DNA from: Streptomyces sp. NBC_01408 | GTDB lineage: Bacteria > Actinomycetota > Actinomycetes > Streptomycetales > Streptomycetaceae | NCBI RefSeq assembly: GCF_026340255.1 | Contig: NZ_JAPEPJ010000001.1 | Location: forward strand, 1,729,001 to 1,793,000 | Reading direction: 5' to 3' | DNA: 64,000 nt | Shown: positions 54,254 through 62,361 of the stretch, piece after piece | Layout: each line of letters begins with the position of its first letter | Position numbering within the stretch: position 1 is the first letter of the stretch | Position numbers and translations under genes: made by a program | Notes under the pieces: generated by a model | What the model was told of the DNA's origin: nothing | Seen by the model: only the letters and a program-made list of their open reading frames with translations | The model's database searches: none

Positions 54254-55000
54254 TCAGCGGGGCTGTTCCGGGGGGCGTTGGCGGGGCATGTTCGGGCGGG
54301 TGCCGGGGGGGAGGGGGAAGCGGGCCGGGGGGACGTACGCGTCCGAGCGGGCCCCGGAGGCGCCCAGGGACTGCATCACCAGCGGCGCGGGCCCGGCGCG
54401 GAATTCCACCATCCAGTCCGCTGTCTCCGAGCGCACCAGCTCGGTGATGTCCTCCGAGAAGCGCCGCAGCACGGTCAGGCAGCGCTCGGCGGCCTCGCTC
54501 GCCGTGCCCTCGGTGGGCCCGAGGACCTCGCGGACGTTCTCCGAGGCCCAGTCGAACTGCAACGTCTGGAGCCGCCGCTGCACCGCCTGCGCGGTCGCCA
54601 CGTTCCGCATCCACCCGGACGTCAGGCCGAAGAACCGGTCGCAGCCCAGCGCGGCGGCGCCGAACAGGAGCGCGAGGTACCCGTACGCCGACGCGCCCGG
54701 CACCGAGCCCGTCAGCTCCAGCAGCGGCAGCGCGGACCCCGTGACAGCGCCCACGGCCGCGCAGGCCCGCAGCACGCGGGCGCCCAGGCGCTTGCGCGCC
54801 CGGTCGGACAGATACCACTCTGCGGTGCGCAGCGCATCGGCCTCGACCCGGCGGTAGAGCTCGTCGAGCCGCTCGGCAGGCTCACCCCAGTCCCCGAGGG
54901 GGAACGGCCGTCCGGTCAGGTCGCCCGCCGCCATCGGCCCGTCGCCCTCCTCCCGGGGATCCCGGGGTGGCCCCTCGGGCTGCATCTCCGGCTGGCTCAC
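54254..55000 (-). CDS. SLATT-like two-helix membrane protein
   Basis: 248 residues from GTG 55000 (GGGAG 6 nt upstream). A charged N-terminus; a helix [35 protein letters not shown]; two membrane helices ([21 protein letters not shown] and [20 protein letters not shown]); then a long amphipathic helix [24 protein letters not shown] and a cytosolic tail. This is the layout of SLATT proteins, a fold proposed as a membrane effector linked to immunity or stress responses. No typical partner gene is adjacent. Confidence 0.72.
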   Translation of the reverse strand: MSQPEMQPEGPPRDPREEGDGPMAAGDLTGRPFPLGDWGEPAERLDELYRRVEADALRTAEWYLSDRARKRLGARVLRACAAVGAVTGSALPLLELTGSVPGASAYGYLALLFGAAALGCDRFFGLTSGWMRNVATAQAVQRRLQTLQFDWASENVREVLGPTEGTASEAAERCLTVLRRFSEDITELVRSETADWMVEFRAGPAPLVMQSLGASGARSDAYVPPARFPLPPGTRPNMPRQRPPEQPR

Positions 55001-55257
55001 CCGGCACTCCCTCTGCCTGCGCTGACGTGTGGTGGTGCGCGTGTGCGCAATGGTGCGCATGCTCTTCCTACCTTCGATTGACGTGCGGTGGACGACGAAT
55101 CCCCGGTTTTCCGCCCGCAAGGAGGTCTCCAGCAGGTACGCGTACGTCCCGTCTCTCACTCGAAAGAGTTGGTCCTCTCGGCGTAGGGCGCGGCGCCCGG
55201 GGAGCACGTAGGCTCGGATTGACCAAGAGCTTTCCGAAGGTATGGAGTGAGTGCCCT

Positions 55258-55602
55258 GTGATTCCCGGTGGTGGCCAGCCCAACATGCAGCAGCTGCTCC
55301 AGCAGGCCCAGAAAATGCAGCAGGACCTCGCCGAGGCCCAGGAGGAGCTCGCGCAGGCCGAGGTCGACGGCCAGGCCGGCGGCGGCCTGGTCAAGGCGAC
55401 CGTGACCGGCTCCGGTGAACTGCGCGCCCTGGTGATCGACCCGAAGGCCGTGGACCCGGAGGACACCGAGACCCTCGCCGACCTGGTGGTCGCGGCGGTG
55501 CAGGCCGCCAACGAGAACGCCCAGGCGCTCCAGCAGCAGAAGCTCGGCCCCCTGGCCCAGGGGCTGGGCGGCGGCACCGGGATTCCCGGCCTCCCCTTCT
55601 AG
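55258..55602 (+). CDS. YbaB/EbfC nucleoid-associated protein
   Basis: 114 residues from GTG 55258. N-terminal helix [29 protein letters not shown], core [49 protein letters not shown] by pattern, and a Gly-rich end [11 protein letters not shown] small dimeric DNA-binding protein that, as in other bacteria, sits before recR. GGAG at 55244 is about 10 nt upstream. Confidence 0.93.
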   Translation: MIPGGGQPNMQQLLQQAQKMQQDLAEAQEELAQAEVDGQAGGGLVKATVTGSGELRALVIDPKAVDPEDTETLADLVVAAVQAANENAQALQQQKLGPLAQGLGGGTGIPGLPF

Positions 55603-55608
55603 CCCCAG

Positions 55609-55638
55609 CTTGACCCGACCCGACCCGACCCGACCCGA
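55609..55638. repeat. GACCC tandem repeat before recR
   Basis: About five head-to-tail copies of GACCC in the 56-nt gap between the YbaB gene and recR. Such short repeats can vary in number and alter spacing of downstream signals. Confidence 0.75.
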
Positions 55639-55658
55639 AGACGAAAGAAGGCAGTCCG

Positions 55659-56258
55659 TTGTACGAAGGCGTGGTCCAGGACCTGATCGACGAACTGGGC
55701 AGGCTGCCCGGCGTCGGGCCCAAGAGCGCGCAGCGGATCGCCTTCCACATCCTGCAGGCCGAGCCCACCGACGTCCGCCGCCTCGCGCACGCGCTGCTTG
55801 AGGTGAAGGACAAGGTCCGGTTCTGCGCGGTGTGCGGGAACGTGGCGCAGGAGGAGCGGTGCAACATCTGCCGCGATCCGCGCCGCGACCTGTCGGTCAT
55901 TTGTGTCGTCGAGGAGTCGAAGGACGTCGTCGCGATCGAGCGGACCCGTGAGTTCCGGGGCCGCTACCACGTCCTCGGCGGCGCGATCAGCCCGATCGAG
56001 GGCGTCGGCCCGGACGATCTGCGCATCCGTGAGCTGCTGGCGCGCCTGGCGGACGGTACGGTCACCGAGCTGATCCTGGCGACCGACCCGAACCTGGAGG
56101 GCGAGGCGACCGCCACCTACCTCGCCCGCATGATCAAGCCCATGGGCCTGAAGGTCACCCGCCTGGCCAGCGGGCTCCCCGTCGGGGGAGATCTGGAGTA
56201 CGCGGACGAGGTCACGCTCGGGCGGGCCTTTGAAGGAAGGCGACTTCTCGATGTCTGA
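55659..56258 (+). CDS. recR: Recombination protein RecR
   Basis: 199 residues from a TTG at 55659 ([32 protein letters not shown] by pattern, an HhH motif). Zinc finger [16 protein letters not shown], then the Toprim domain with [16 protein letters not shown] and [21 protein letters not shown]. It works in the RecFOR path, loading RecA on gapped DNA. AAAGAAGG is upstream. Its last 8 nt overlap the next gene. Confidence 0.96.
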   Translation: MYEGVVQDLIDELGRLPGVGPKSAQRIAFHILQAEPTDVRRLAHALLEVKDKVRFCAVCGNVAQEERCNICRDPRRDLSVICVVEESKDVVAIERTREFRGRYHVLGGAISPIEGVGPDDLRIRELLARLADGTVTELILATDPNLEGEATATYLARMIKPMGLKVTRLASGLPVGGDLEYADEVTLGRAFEGRRLLDV

Positions 56259-56898
56259 CGCAACGCTGCACGCACTGGGCCAGGACCCGGACGACTTCGC
56301 CGCCTCGATCGCGGACCAGATCGAGTCGTTCATCGTCGCGGTCACCGAGGTGGCCAAGGGCGAGGACCCGGACAGCGCGGTGCCGTTCCTCCTGCTGGAG
56401 GTCTCCCAGCTGCTGCTGGCGGGCGGCCGGCTGGGGGCGTACCAGGACGTCCTGCCCGACGAGCGCTACGAGCCCGACCTCGGTCCGGAGCCAGACGTGG
56501 ACGACCTGCGCGAGCGGTTCGCGATCATGCTGGAGCCGGTCGACGTCTACTCCGAGGTCTTCGACCCGTACGAGCCGCGCAAGACCCCCGTCGCGCACCG
56601 GATCTCCGACGACCTGGCCGACGTCGTGGCCGACCTGCGGCACGGGCTCATCCACCACCAGGCGGGCCGGGTGACGGAGGCGCTGTGGTGGTGGCAGTTC
56701 TCGTACTTCACCAACTGGGGCCCGACCGCCTCGGCGACCCTGCGCGCCCTCCAGTCGCTGATCGCCCACGTCCGCCTGGACCAGCCGCTCGCCGCCCTGG
56801 ACGGACTGGACACGGACGAGGACCTGGCGGAGGACGATCTCGCCGAACAGGCCGGCAAGGTGATGGCCGAGGAACTGGGTGGTCTGGGCCGTCCGTGA
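56251..56898 (+). CDS. DUF5063-type protein
   Basis: 215 residues beginning [23 protein letters not shown]. Largely helical and acidic, with [27 protein letters not shown] and [41 protein letters not shown] in pattern. I recall the family following recR in Streptomyces. Function unknown; coupling (8-nt overlap) suggests a link to RecR, untested. GAAGGAAGG precedes the ATG. Confidence 0.82.
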   Translation: MSDATLHALGQDPDDFAASIADQIESFIVAVTEVAKGEDPDSAVPFLLLEVSQLLLAGGRLGAYQDVLPDERYEPDLGPEPDVDDLRERFAIMLEPVDVYSEVFDPYEPRKTPVAHRISDDLADVVADLRHGLIHHQAGRVTEALWWWQFSYFTNWGPTASATLRALQSLIAHVRLDQPLAALDGLDTDEDLAEDDLAEQAGKVMAEELGGLGRP

Positions 56899-57007
56899 GG
56901 GAACATATGCTTTGATCTTTTCGTCTCATGATGTGGTACGAAGCGGTCGGATCCCGGCCGCTCGTTAGACTGCACCAGCAATGAGACGGACTGAGCGAGG
57001 AGCGCAC

Positions 57008-58282
57008 GTGGGCCTTGTCGTGCAGAAGTACGGAGGCTCCTCCGTAGCCGATGCCGAAGGCATCAAGCGCGTCGCCAAGAGGATCGTGGATGCCAAGAAG
57101 AACGGCCACCAGGTGGTCGTCGTGGTATCCGCGATGGGCGACACGACGGACGAGCTGATCGATCTCGCCGAGCAGGTTTCTCCCATGCCTGCCGGACGCG
57201 AATTCGACATGCTGCTGACCGCCGGAGAGCGGATCTCCATGGCCCTGCTGGCCATGGCGATCAAAAACCTGGGCCACGAGGCCCAGTCGTTCACCGGCAG
57301 CCAGGCGGGCGTGATCACCGACTCGGTCCACAACAAAGCGCGCATCATCGATGTCACGCCGGGCCGCATCCGCACTGCGCTGGACGAGGGCAACATCGCC
57401 ATCGTCGCCGGCTTCCAGGGCGTGTCCGCGGACTCGAAGGACATCACCACCCTCGGCCGCGGCGGCTCGGACACGACCGCCGTCGCCCTCGCCGCGGCGC
57501 TCGACGCCGAGGTCTGCGAGATCTACACCGACGTCGACGGCGTCTTCACCGCGGACCCCCGCGTCGTGAAGAAGGCGAAGAAGATCGACTGGATCTCCTC
57601 CGAGGACATGCTGGAGCTCGCCGCCTCCGGTTCCAAGGTGCTCCTGCACCGCTGTGTCGAGTACGCACGCCGATACAACATCCCGATCCACGTCCGGTCG
57701 TCCTTCTCGGGACTGCGGGGCACCTGGGTCAGCAACGAGAATCCGCAAGGGGACGAGCAGGTGGAGCACGCCATCATCTCCGGAGTCGCTCACGACGTCT
57801 CCGAAGCCAAGATCACGGTCGTCGGCGTCCCGGACAAGCCGGGTGAGGCCGCGGCGATCTTCCGCGCCATCGCGGACGCCGAGATCAACATCGACATGAT
57901 CGTGCAGAACGTCTCGGCGGCCTCCACGGGCCTCACCGACATCTCCTTCACGCTCCCCAAGGCCGAGGGCCACAAGGCCATCGACGCCCTGGAGAAGGCG
58001 AAGGGCCAGATCGGCTTCGAGTCCCTGCGCTACGACGACCAGATCGGCAAGATCTCCCTGGTCGGCGCGGGCATGAAGACGAACCCGGGCGTTACCGCCT
58101 CGTTCTTCCAGGCCCTGTCCGACGCGGGCGTCAACATCGAGCTGATCTCCACCTCCGAGATCCGCATCTCCGTCGTGACCCGCCAGGACGATGTCAACGA
58201 GGCCGTCCGCGCCGTGCACACGGCCTTCGGCCTCGACTCCGACAGTGACGAGGCCGTCGTCTACGGAGGCACCGGACGATGA
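57008..58282 (+). CDS. ask: Aspartokinase (lysine-type, with internal start for a beta subunit)
   Basis: 424 residues from GTG 57008 (GAGGAG upstream). [49 protein letters not shown], and two ACT domains in the last 170 residues ([42 protein letters not shown]). It phosphorylates aspartate at the entry to lysine, methionine and threonine synthesis. At 57761 an in-frame GTG follows AAGGGGA (57747-57753) by 7 nt and would give a 173-residue regulatory beta chain identical to the C-terminus, as known for Corynebacterium. The stop overlaps the next start (ATGA). Confidence 0.95.
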   Translation: MGLVVQKYGGSSVADAEGIKRVAKRIVDAKKNGHQVVVVVSAMGDTTDELIDLAEQVSPMPAGREFDMLLTAGERISMALLAMAIKNLGHEAQSFTGSQAGVITDSVHNKARIIDVTPGRIRTALDEGNIAIVAGFQGVSADSKDITTLGRGGSDTTAVALAAALDAEVCEIYTDVDGVFTADPRVVKKAKKIDWISSEDMLELAASGSKVLLHRCVEYARRYNIPIHVRSSFSGLRGTWVSNENPQGDEQVEHAIISGVAHDVSEAKITVVGVPDKPGEAAAIFRAIADAEINIDMIVQNVSAASTGLTDISFTLPKAEGHKAIDALEKAKGQIGFESLRYDDQIGKISLVGAGMKTNPGVTASFFQALSDAGVNIELISTSEIRISVVTRQDDVNEAVRAVHTAFGLDSDSDEAVVYGGTGR

Positions 58283-59352
58283 CCGCGCACCGGTCCCCCG
58301 GCCCGGCGCTCGCCGTGGTCGGGGCGACCGGAGCTGTCGGCTCCGTCCTGCTCCAGATCCTGTCCCAGCGGGCTGACGTCTGGGGCGACATACGCCTGAT
58401 CGCCTCCTCGCGGTCGGCCGGCCGCGTGCTGACCGTCCGCGCGCGGGAGACCGAGGTGCTCGCCCTCTCCGAGGACGCCTTCGAGGGCCTCGGGGCGGGC
58501 GACGTGGCGCTCTTCCTGACCCCCGCCGAGGTGTCGGCCCGGTGGGCCCCCGTCGTCACCGCGCGCGGCGCGGTCGTCGTGGACCAGTCCGCCGCCTTCC
58601 GCGAGGACCCCGAGGTGCCGCTGGTGGTGCCCGAGGTCAACGGGCACGCCGTACGGGTCCGGCCGCGCGGGATCGTCGCGGGCCCCGACTGCGTGACGGC
58701 CGCGATGATCACCGCCCTGGGCGCGCTGCACGCCGAGTTCTCCCTGGCCGAGCTGGTCGTCTCCACGTACCAGGCCGCGAGCGCCGCCGGACGGGCCGGT
58801 TCCGCGTCCCTGCGCCGCCAGCTGTCCGTGGTCGCCGGGACCTCCCTCGGGGAGCAGCCCGGGGACGTGCGCCGCGCCGTGGGCGAGGACACCGGCCCCT
58901 TCGCGGCCCCGCTGGCCCTCAACGTGGTGCCCTGGTCCGGTGAGCTGCGCGCGGACGGCTGGTCCTCGCACGAGCTGGCCGTACGGGCGCAGACGCGCCG
59001 GATCCTCCAGCTGGAGCGGCTCCCGGTGGCGGTGACCTGCGTCCAGGTGCCGGTGGTGAACGGGCACTCGCTGACCGTGCGGGCCCGGTTCGAGCGCGAG
59101 GTGGACGCTGTCCAGGCCCGGGAGGTGCTGGAGGCCGCGCCCGGCGTGGTGCTCGCGGACGACCCGGCTGCGGGGGAGTTCCCGACTCCGGCGGACGCCG
59201 CCGGGACGGATCCGGCCTGGGTGGGGCGGGTGCGGGCCTCGCTCGACGACCCGTGCTCGCTGGAGTTCTTCGCGTGCGCCGACAACCTCCGCACGGGCGC
59301 GGCGCTGAACGCCACACGCATCGCGGAACTGGTCGCGGGTGAATTTGCGTAA
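58279..59352 (+). CDS. asd: Aspartate-semialdehyde dehydrogenase homologue with altered active site
   Basis: 357 residues, same length and fold as Asd: [18 protein letters not shown], nucleophile Cys138 in AGPDCVTAA, Gln165 in [10 protein letters not shown], and His263 in VVNGHS. The carboxylate-binding Arg that precedes this His by 7 residues in characterised enzymes (CVRV) is Gln256 here (CVQV), and the Cys loop reads GPDCVTA instead of the usual NPNCST. It is coupled to aspartokinase (ATGA), which argues for aspartyl phosphate as substrate, but the substitution would weaken normal substrate binding. Either another Asd exists elsewhere or the specificity has changed. Confidence 0.8.
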   Translation: MTAHRSPGPALAVVGATGAVGSVLLQILSQRADVWGDIRLIASSRSAGRVLTVRARETEVLALSEDAFEGLGAGDVALFLTPAEVSARWAPVVTARGAVVVDQSAAFREDPEVPLVVPEVNGHAVRVRPRGIVAGPDCVTAAMITALGALHAEFSLAELVVSTYQAASAAGRAGSASLRRQLSVVAGTSLGEQPGDVRRAVGEDTGPFAAPLALNVVPWSGELRADGWSSHELAVRAQTRRILQLERLPVAVTCVQVPVVNGHSLTVRARFEREVDAVQAREVLEAAPGVVLADDPAAGEFPTPADAAGTDPAWVGRVRASLDDPCSLEFFACADNLRTGAALNATRIAELVAGEFA

Positions 59353-59480
59353 ACCGCTTTGTAGGATCGGTGCTGATCCCTTGATCAAGGTGATGGCCCG
59401 GATGCCGTCTCGATGGACGGGGCACTCGGGAAGAGCGGGCACGCATGAGGGCGTTGGGGATTTTGCTGGTGAGGCAGCCT

Positions 59481-59511
59481 CGCGCGTACAACCCTGACGG
59501 GGGTACGCGCG
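59481..59511 (+). promoter_or_regulatory. Hairpin in the leader of the sigma factor gene
   Basis: CGCGCGTAC (59481-59489) pairs with GTACGCGCG (59503-59511), a 13-nt loop between, ending 10 nt before the GTG. It could cover the start region or bind a regulator; the palindromic arms would also suit an operator. Confidence 0.5.
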
Positions 59512-59521
59512 TCCTACAGGC

Positions 59522-60286
59522 GTGGCAGAGGCACTCCTCGATATCGCCGTCGTACCGGCACGCACCGGGATCGTTCCCCCGCGCCGGGGTTCCCGTACGC
59601 CCGGTGGCGGTTTCCCGGTGATCGTTCCCGTCCCGCCCGCCGGGCACTCCGAGGTGCCCCTACGGGCCTCCGTACCGCCCCGCGGCGGCCGCGTGCCCAC
59701 GCCGCGCGACAGCGCGGACCCCGGCGCGGACGCCAGGGCCGAAGGCGCCGCGGGCAGCGTCGGGAGCACGGCCGAGGCGGCCGTCGTGGCCGGCACCACC
59801 GTCGACCACCTCACCGAGACCTACCAGGCGCACTACCGCTCGCTCCTGGGACTGGCCGCACTGCTCCTCGACGACACCGCCTCCTGCGAGGACGTGGTCC
59901 AGGAGGCCTTCATCCGCGTCCACTCGGCGCGCAGCCGGGTCCGCGACCGCGACAAGACGCTGGCCTACCTGCGCCAGACCGTGGTCAACCTGTCCCGGTC
60001 CGCGCTGCGCCGCCGCATCCTCGGGCTCAAGCTGCTCTCGAAGCCGATGCCGGACATGGCGAGCGCCGAGGAGGGCGCGTACGACCAGCTGGAGCGCGAC
60101 GACCTGATCAAGGCCATGCGCGGGCTCCAGCGCCGCCAGCGCGAGGTGCTGGTGCTGCGCTACTTCGCAGACATGACGGAGGCCCAGGTCGCCGAGACGC
60201 TCGGCATATCGATCGGCTCGGTCAAGGCGTACGGATCGCGGGGCATTGCCGCGCTGCGGGTGGCGATGGAGGCTGCGCAGTCATGA
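59522..60286 (+). CDS. SigE-family ECF RNA polymerase sigma factor with long N-terminal extension
   Basis: 254 residues. Region 2: HYRSLLGLAALLLDDTASCEDVVQEAFIRVHSARSR with YLRQTVVNLSRSALRRR in pattern; region 4: AMRGLQRRQREVLVLRYFADMTEAQVAETLGISIGSVKAYGSRGIAAL in pattern. The ~90 residues before region 2 are Pro/Ala/Gly-rich and extra for the family; start could be later, but no better start with a ribosome-binding site is visible. The stop overlaps the start of a membrane protein (ATGA) that is the likely anti-sigma partner. Confidence 0.88.
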   Translation: MAEALLDIAVVPARTGIVPPRRGSRTPGGGFPVIVPVPPAGHSEVPLRASVPPRGGRVPTPRDSADPGADARAEGAAGSVGSTAEAAVVAGTTVDHLTETYQAHYRSLLGLAALLLDDTASCEDVVQEAFIRVHSARSRVRDRDKTLAYLRQTVVNLSRSALRRRILGLKLLSKPMPDMASAEEGAYDQLERDDLIKAMRGLQRRQREVLVLRYFADMTEAQVAETLGISIGSVKAYGSRGIAALRVAMEAAQS

Positions 60287-61380
60287 TGGACGACCTGATG
60301 GACGGCCGCACCCCGCCGGGCGGGACGAGCGAGGAACAGGCGCTGCGGGGCCTGCTGCGCGGAGCCGTCGGGGGCCTGGAGCCCTCCGGGGACGCGCTGG
60401 AGCGGCTGCGGTGCGCGGTCCCGGCGCGCCGGACCCTCAAGCGGCAGGTCCTCGTCGGCGCGGCGACGGTCGTGCTGCTGGCCGGGGCCGCGGTCCCGGC
60501 GGCCCTGCACGCCGCGGGCGGCGCCGGCGAGAGCAACGAGCACCCTGCCATGGCGGGCCACGGAGAGCAGCACGGCGCCGAGGCGGGCGCCACCCGGTCC
60601 GGGCCGCACCCGGACGGATCCGGGGCCCAGCCGAGGGCCAGCAGGTCCGCCGGCGGCGCCCCGGACGCGGGCGGCACCACCGGGCAGCCGACGCCCACGG
60701 TCAGCGGCTCCCCCTCCGGAGGCCTGAGCGCGGGCCCGTCGGGGACCGGCACGTCGACCGGTCCGGCCGCGGGCACCGGCCCGATGCCGCCGGTGGTGGC
60801 CCCGGGGGTGCCCGGGTGCGGCGCCGATCAGCTGGGGGTGGTGGGCGCGGCCCGCGCTCCGGAGGCCGACGGCAAGGTGTACGGGAGTTTCAAGGTCACC
60901 AACGTCTCGGCGCAGGGCTGTACCGTCACCGGCCCGGACACGGTGCGCGCGGCGCCCCTGGACGGTGCCCCGTCCACGCAGGGCGCCGGGGTCGCGGTGG
61001 TCGGCCACACGGCGGGCGATCCGGCGAGCGGGCTGCTGCCCGACCCGTCGGTGGAGGCGCGGGTGCTGACGCTGGAGCCGAACACGGCGTACGAGGTCCG
61101 CTTCGCGTGGGTGCCGCCGGCGGAGCCCTGCCCGGCGCAGAGCGCGGGCGGGGGCGGGACGCCGCCGCAGGGCGAGTCCGCGGGCACCTCGGCGGGTGCG
61201 GCGGACGGGACGGCGGCCACGGAGCCGCAGGCGGCGGGGACGACCCCGGAGCCGGCCGGTGTCGCGGTGTCCCACACACCTCAGACGGGGTCTCCGACCA
61301 CCCAGGCCACGATTCCCGAGGCCTGCGGCGGGACGGTGTACCGCACGGGGGCGATCCCGGTGGACGAGGCGAAGCCGTAG
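60283..61380 (+). CDS. Membrane protein coupled to the sigma factor, probable anti-sigma-like partner
   Basis: 365 residues. A short cytosolic part (1-52) with EEQALRGLLRGAVGGLEPSGDALERLRCAVPARR, one membrane helix (VLVGAATVVLLAGAAVPAALHA), a ~100-residue Gly/Ser/Thr/Pro linker, then an outer domain with VYGSFKVTNVSAQGCTVTGPDTV, NTAYEVRFAWVPPAEPC and PEACGGTVYRTGAIPV; Cys residues may form disulfides. The size and position fit an anti-sigma factor sensing something outside, but no zinc HxxxCxxC motif is seen. Confidence 0.75.
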   Translation: MMDDLMDGRTPPGGTSEEQALRGLLRGAVGGLEPSGDALERLRCAVPARRTLKRQVLVGAATVVLLAGAAVPAALHAAGGAGESNEHPAMAGHGEQHGAEAGATRSGPHPDGSGAQPRASRSAGGAPDAGGTTGQPTPTVSGSPSGGLSAGPSGTGTSTGPAAGTGPMPPVVAPGVPGCGADQLGVVGAARAPEADGKVYGSFKVTNVSAQGCTVTGPDTVRAAPLDGAPSTQGAGVAVVGHTAGDPASGLLPDPSVEARVLTLEPNTAYEVRFAWVPPAEPCPAQSAGGGGTPPQGESAGTSAGAADGTAATEPQAAGTTPEPAGVAVSHTPQTGSPTTQATIPEACGGTVYRTGAIPVDEAKP

Positions 61381-61422
61381 CGCTCCGCTCCGGTGGTGGT
61401 CGGGGCCCGCGGCCGGCTTCCT

Positions 61423-61497
61423 GGGGCTCCGCCCCAGACCCCGCGCCTCAAACTCCCCCTAGCTACCGCTGGGAGGTGCCCCCTGGCGAGGCTGAAT
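61423..61497. repeat. Dispersed intergenic repeat interrupted by a second 30-bp element
   Basis: GGGGCTCCGCCCCAGACC and GCGCCTCAAAC match the element at 54122, but after CTCAAAC the sequence is interrupted by 30 bp (61454-61483, beginning TCCCCCTAGCTACCGC) before TGGCGAGGCTGAA resumes. The insert looks like a separate hairpin element that I recall from other Streptomyces intergenic regions. Confidence 0.65.
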
Positions 61498-61514
61498 TGG
61501 CCCGGTAAGGGGGT

Positions 61515-62318
61515 TCAGGTGCGGGGGGCGGTGGCCTCGGCCGGCTCGGCCGACGCAGGCGTGTCCGCCGGGAGCAGGCCCGACTCCGCGTCGCGGATCA
61601 TCTCGACCTCGCGCCGGTAGAGCCGGAACCACATGAAGAGCACGAAGGCGACGAAGACGAACCATTCGCCGGTGTAGCCGAGGTTCTGGAAGGCCTTCAG
61701 GTCGAGCCCGGTGTTGACCGGTGCCTGCGCCGGCACCGGAACCATTCCGTCCGCCGGGGTCTGCACCGTCAGCCAGGCGTCGTACAGCTCGTACGGGACG
61801 AGGTTGACCAGGGAGGCCGCCCCGATCACGCCGAGCTGTCCGGCCGGCAGGCCGCCTTCCGCGTGCACGCCCTTGGTCCCGGAGTTCTCCGCGGCCTGGA
61901 GGGCCCCGGTGACCTCGACCCGCCCGGTCGGCGGGGCGGGCGCCCTGGCCGCGTCCGCGGTTCCCGGCAGCCAGCCCCGGACCACCGGGACGGCCTTGCC
62001 GGAGTCGGTCCTCAGCAGGGTCAGGACGTAGAAGCCGGACGCGCCGTCCAGCCGCCGCTCGGGGACCAGCAGCTGGTCCCCGTACTCCCCGGCGGTGGAA
62101 GCCAGCCGTCCGGAGGTCGTCTTGTCCACCGGGAGGAGCGAGTCCAGCGGGGCGGGAGCCTCGGCGGACGGCCGCTCGGCGGTCGCCTCCCGGTGGCTGT
62201 CCACGCGGTCCTCGAAACGGCCGAGCTGCCAGGACCCCATGAACAGGCAGAAGGGAACGGCGAGCGCGACGAAGACGTTGATCCCCCACCAGCGCGGGGT
62301 CAGGAGAAACCGGTGCAC
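61515..62318 (-). CDS. SURF1-family protein
   Basis: 267 residues with one membrane helix at each end. N-terminal FLLTPRWWGINVFVALAVPFCLFMGSWQLGRFEDR (the WQL-x-R signature after the first helix), middle VPERRLDGASGFYVLTLLRTDSG and VVRGWLPG, C-terminal QNLGYTGEWFVFVAFVLFMWFRLYRRE by pattern. SURF1 proteins help put haem a into cytochrome c oxidase subunit I. Start GTG 62318 is preferred because the protein then begins VHRFLLTPRWW; 62342 would add eight residues. Confidence 0.9.
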   Translation of the reverse strand: MHRFLLTPRWWGINVFVALAVPFCLFMGSWQLGRFEDRVDSHREATAERPSAEAPAPLDSLLPVDKTTSGRLASTAGEYGDQLLVPERRLDGASGFYVLTLLRTDSGKAVPVVRGWLPGTADAARAPAPPTGRVEVTGALQAAENSGTKGVHAEGGLPAGQLGVIGAASLVNLVPYELYDAWLTVQTPADGMVPVPAQAPVNTGLDLKAFQNLGYTGEWFVFVAFVLFMWFRLYRREVEMIRDAESGLLPADTPASAEPAEATAPRT

Positions 62319-62361
62319 CCCACCACGGTACGGGGGGTGCACCGGCGGGTGTCCCGCAGGG

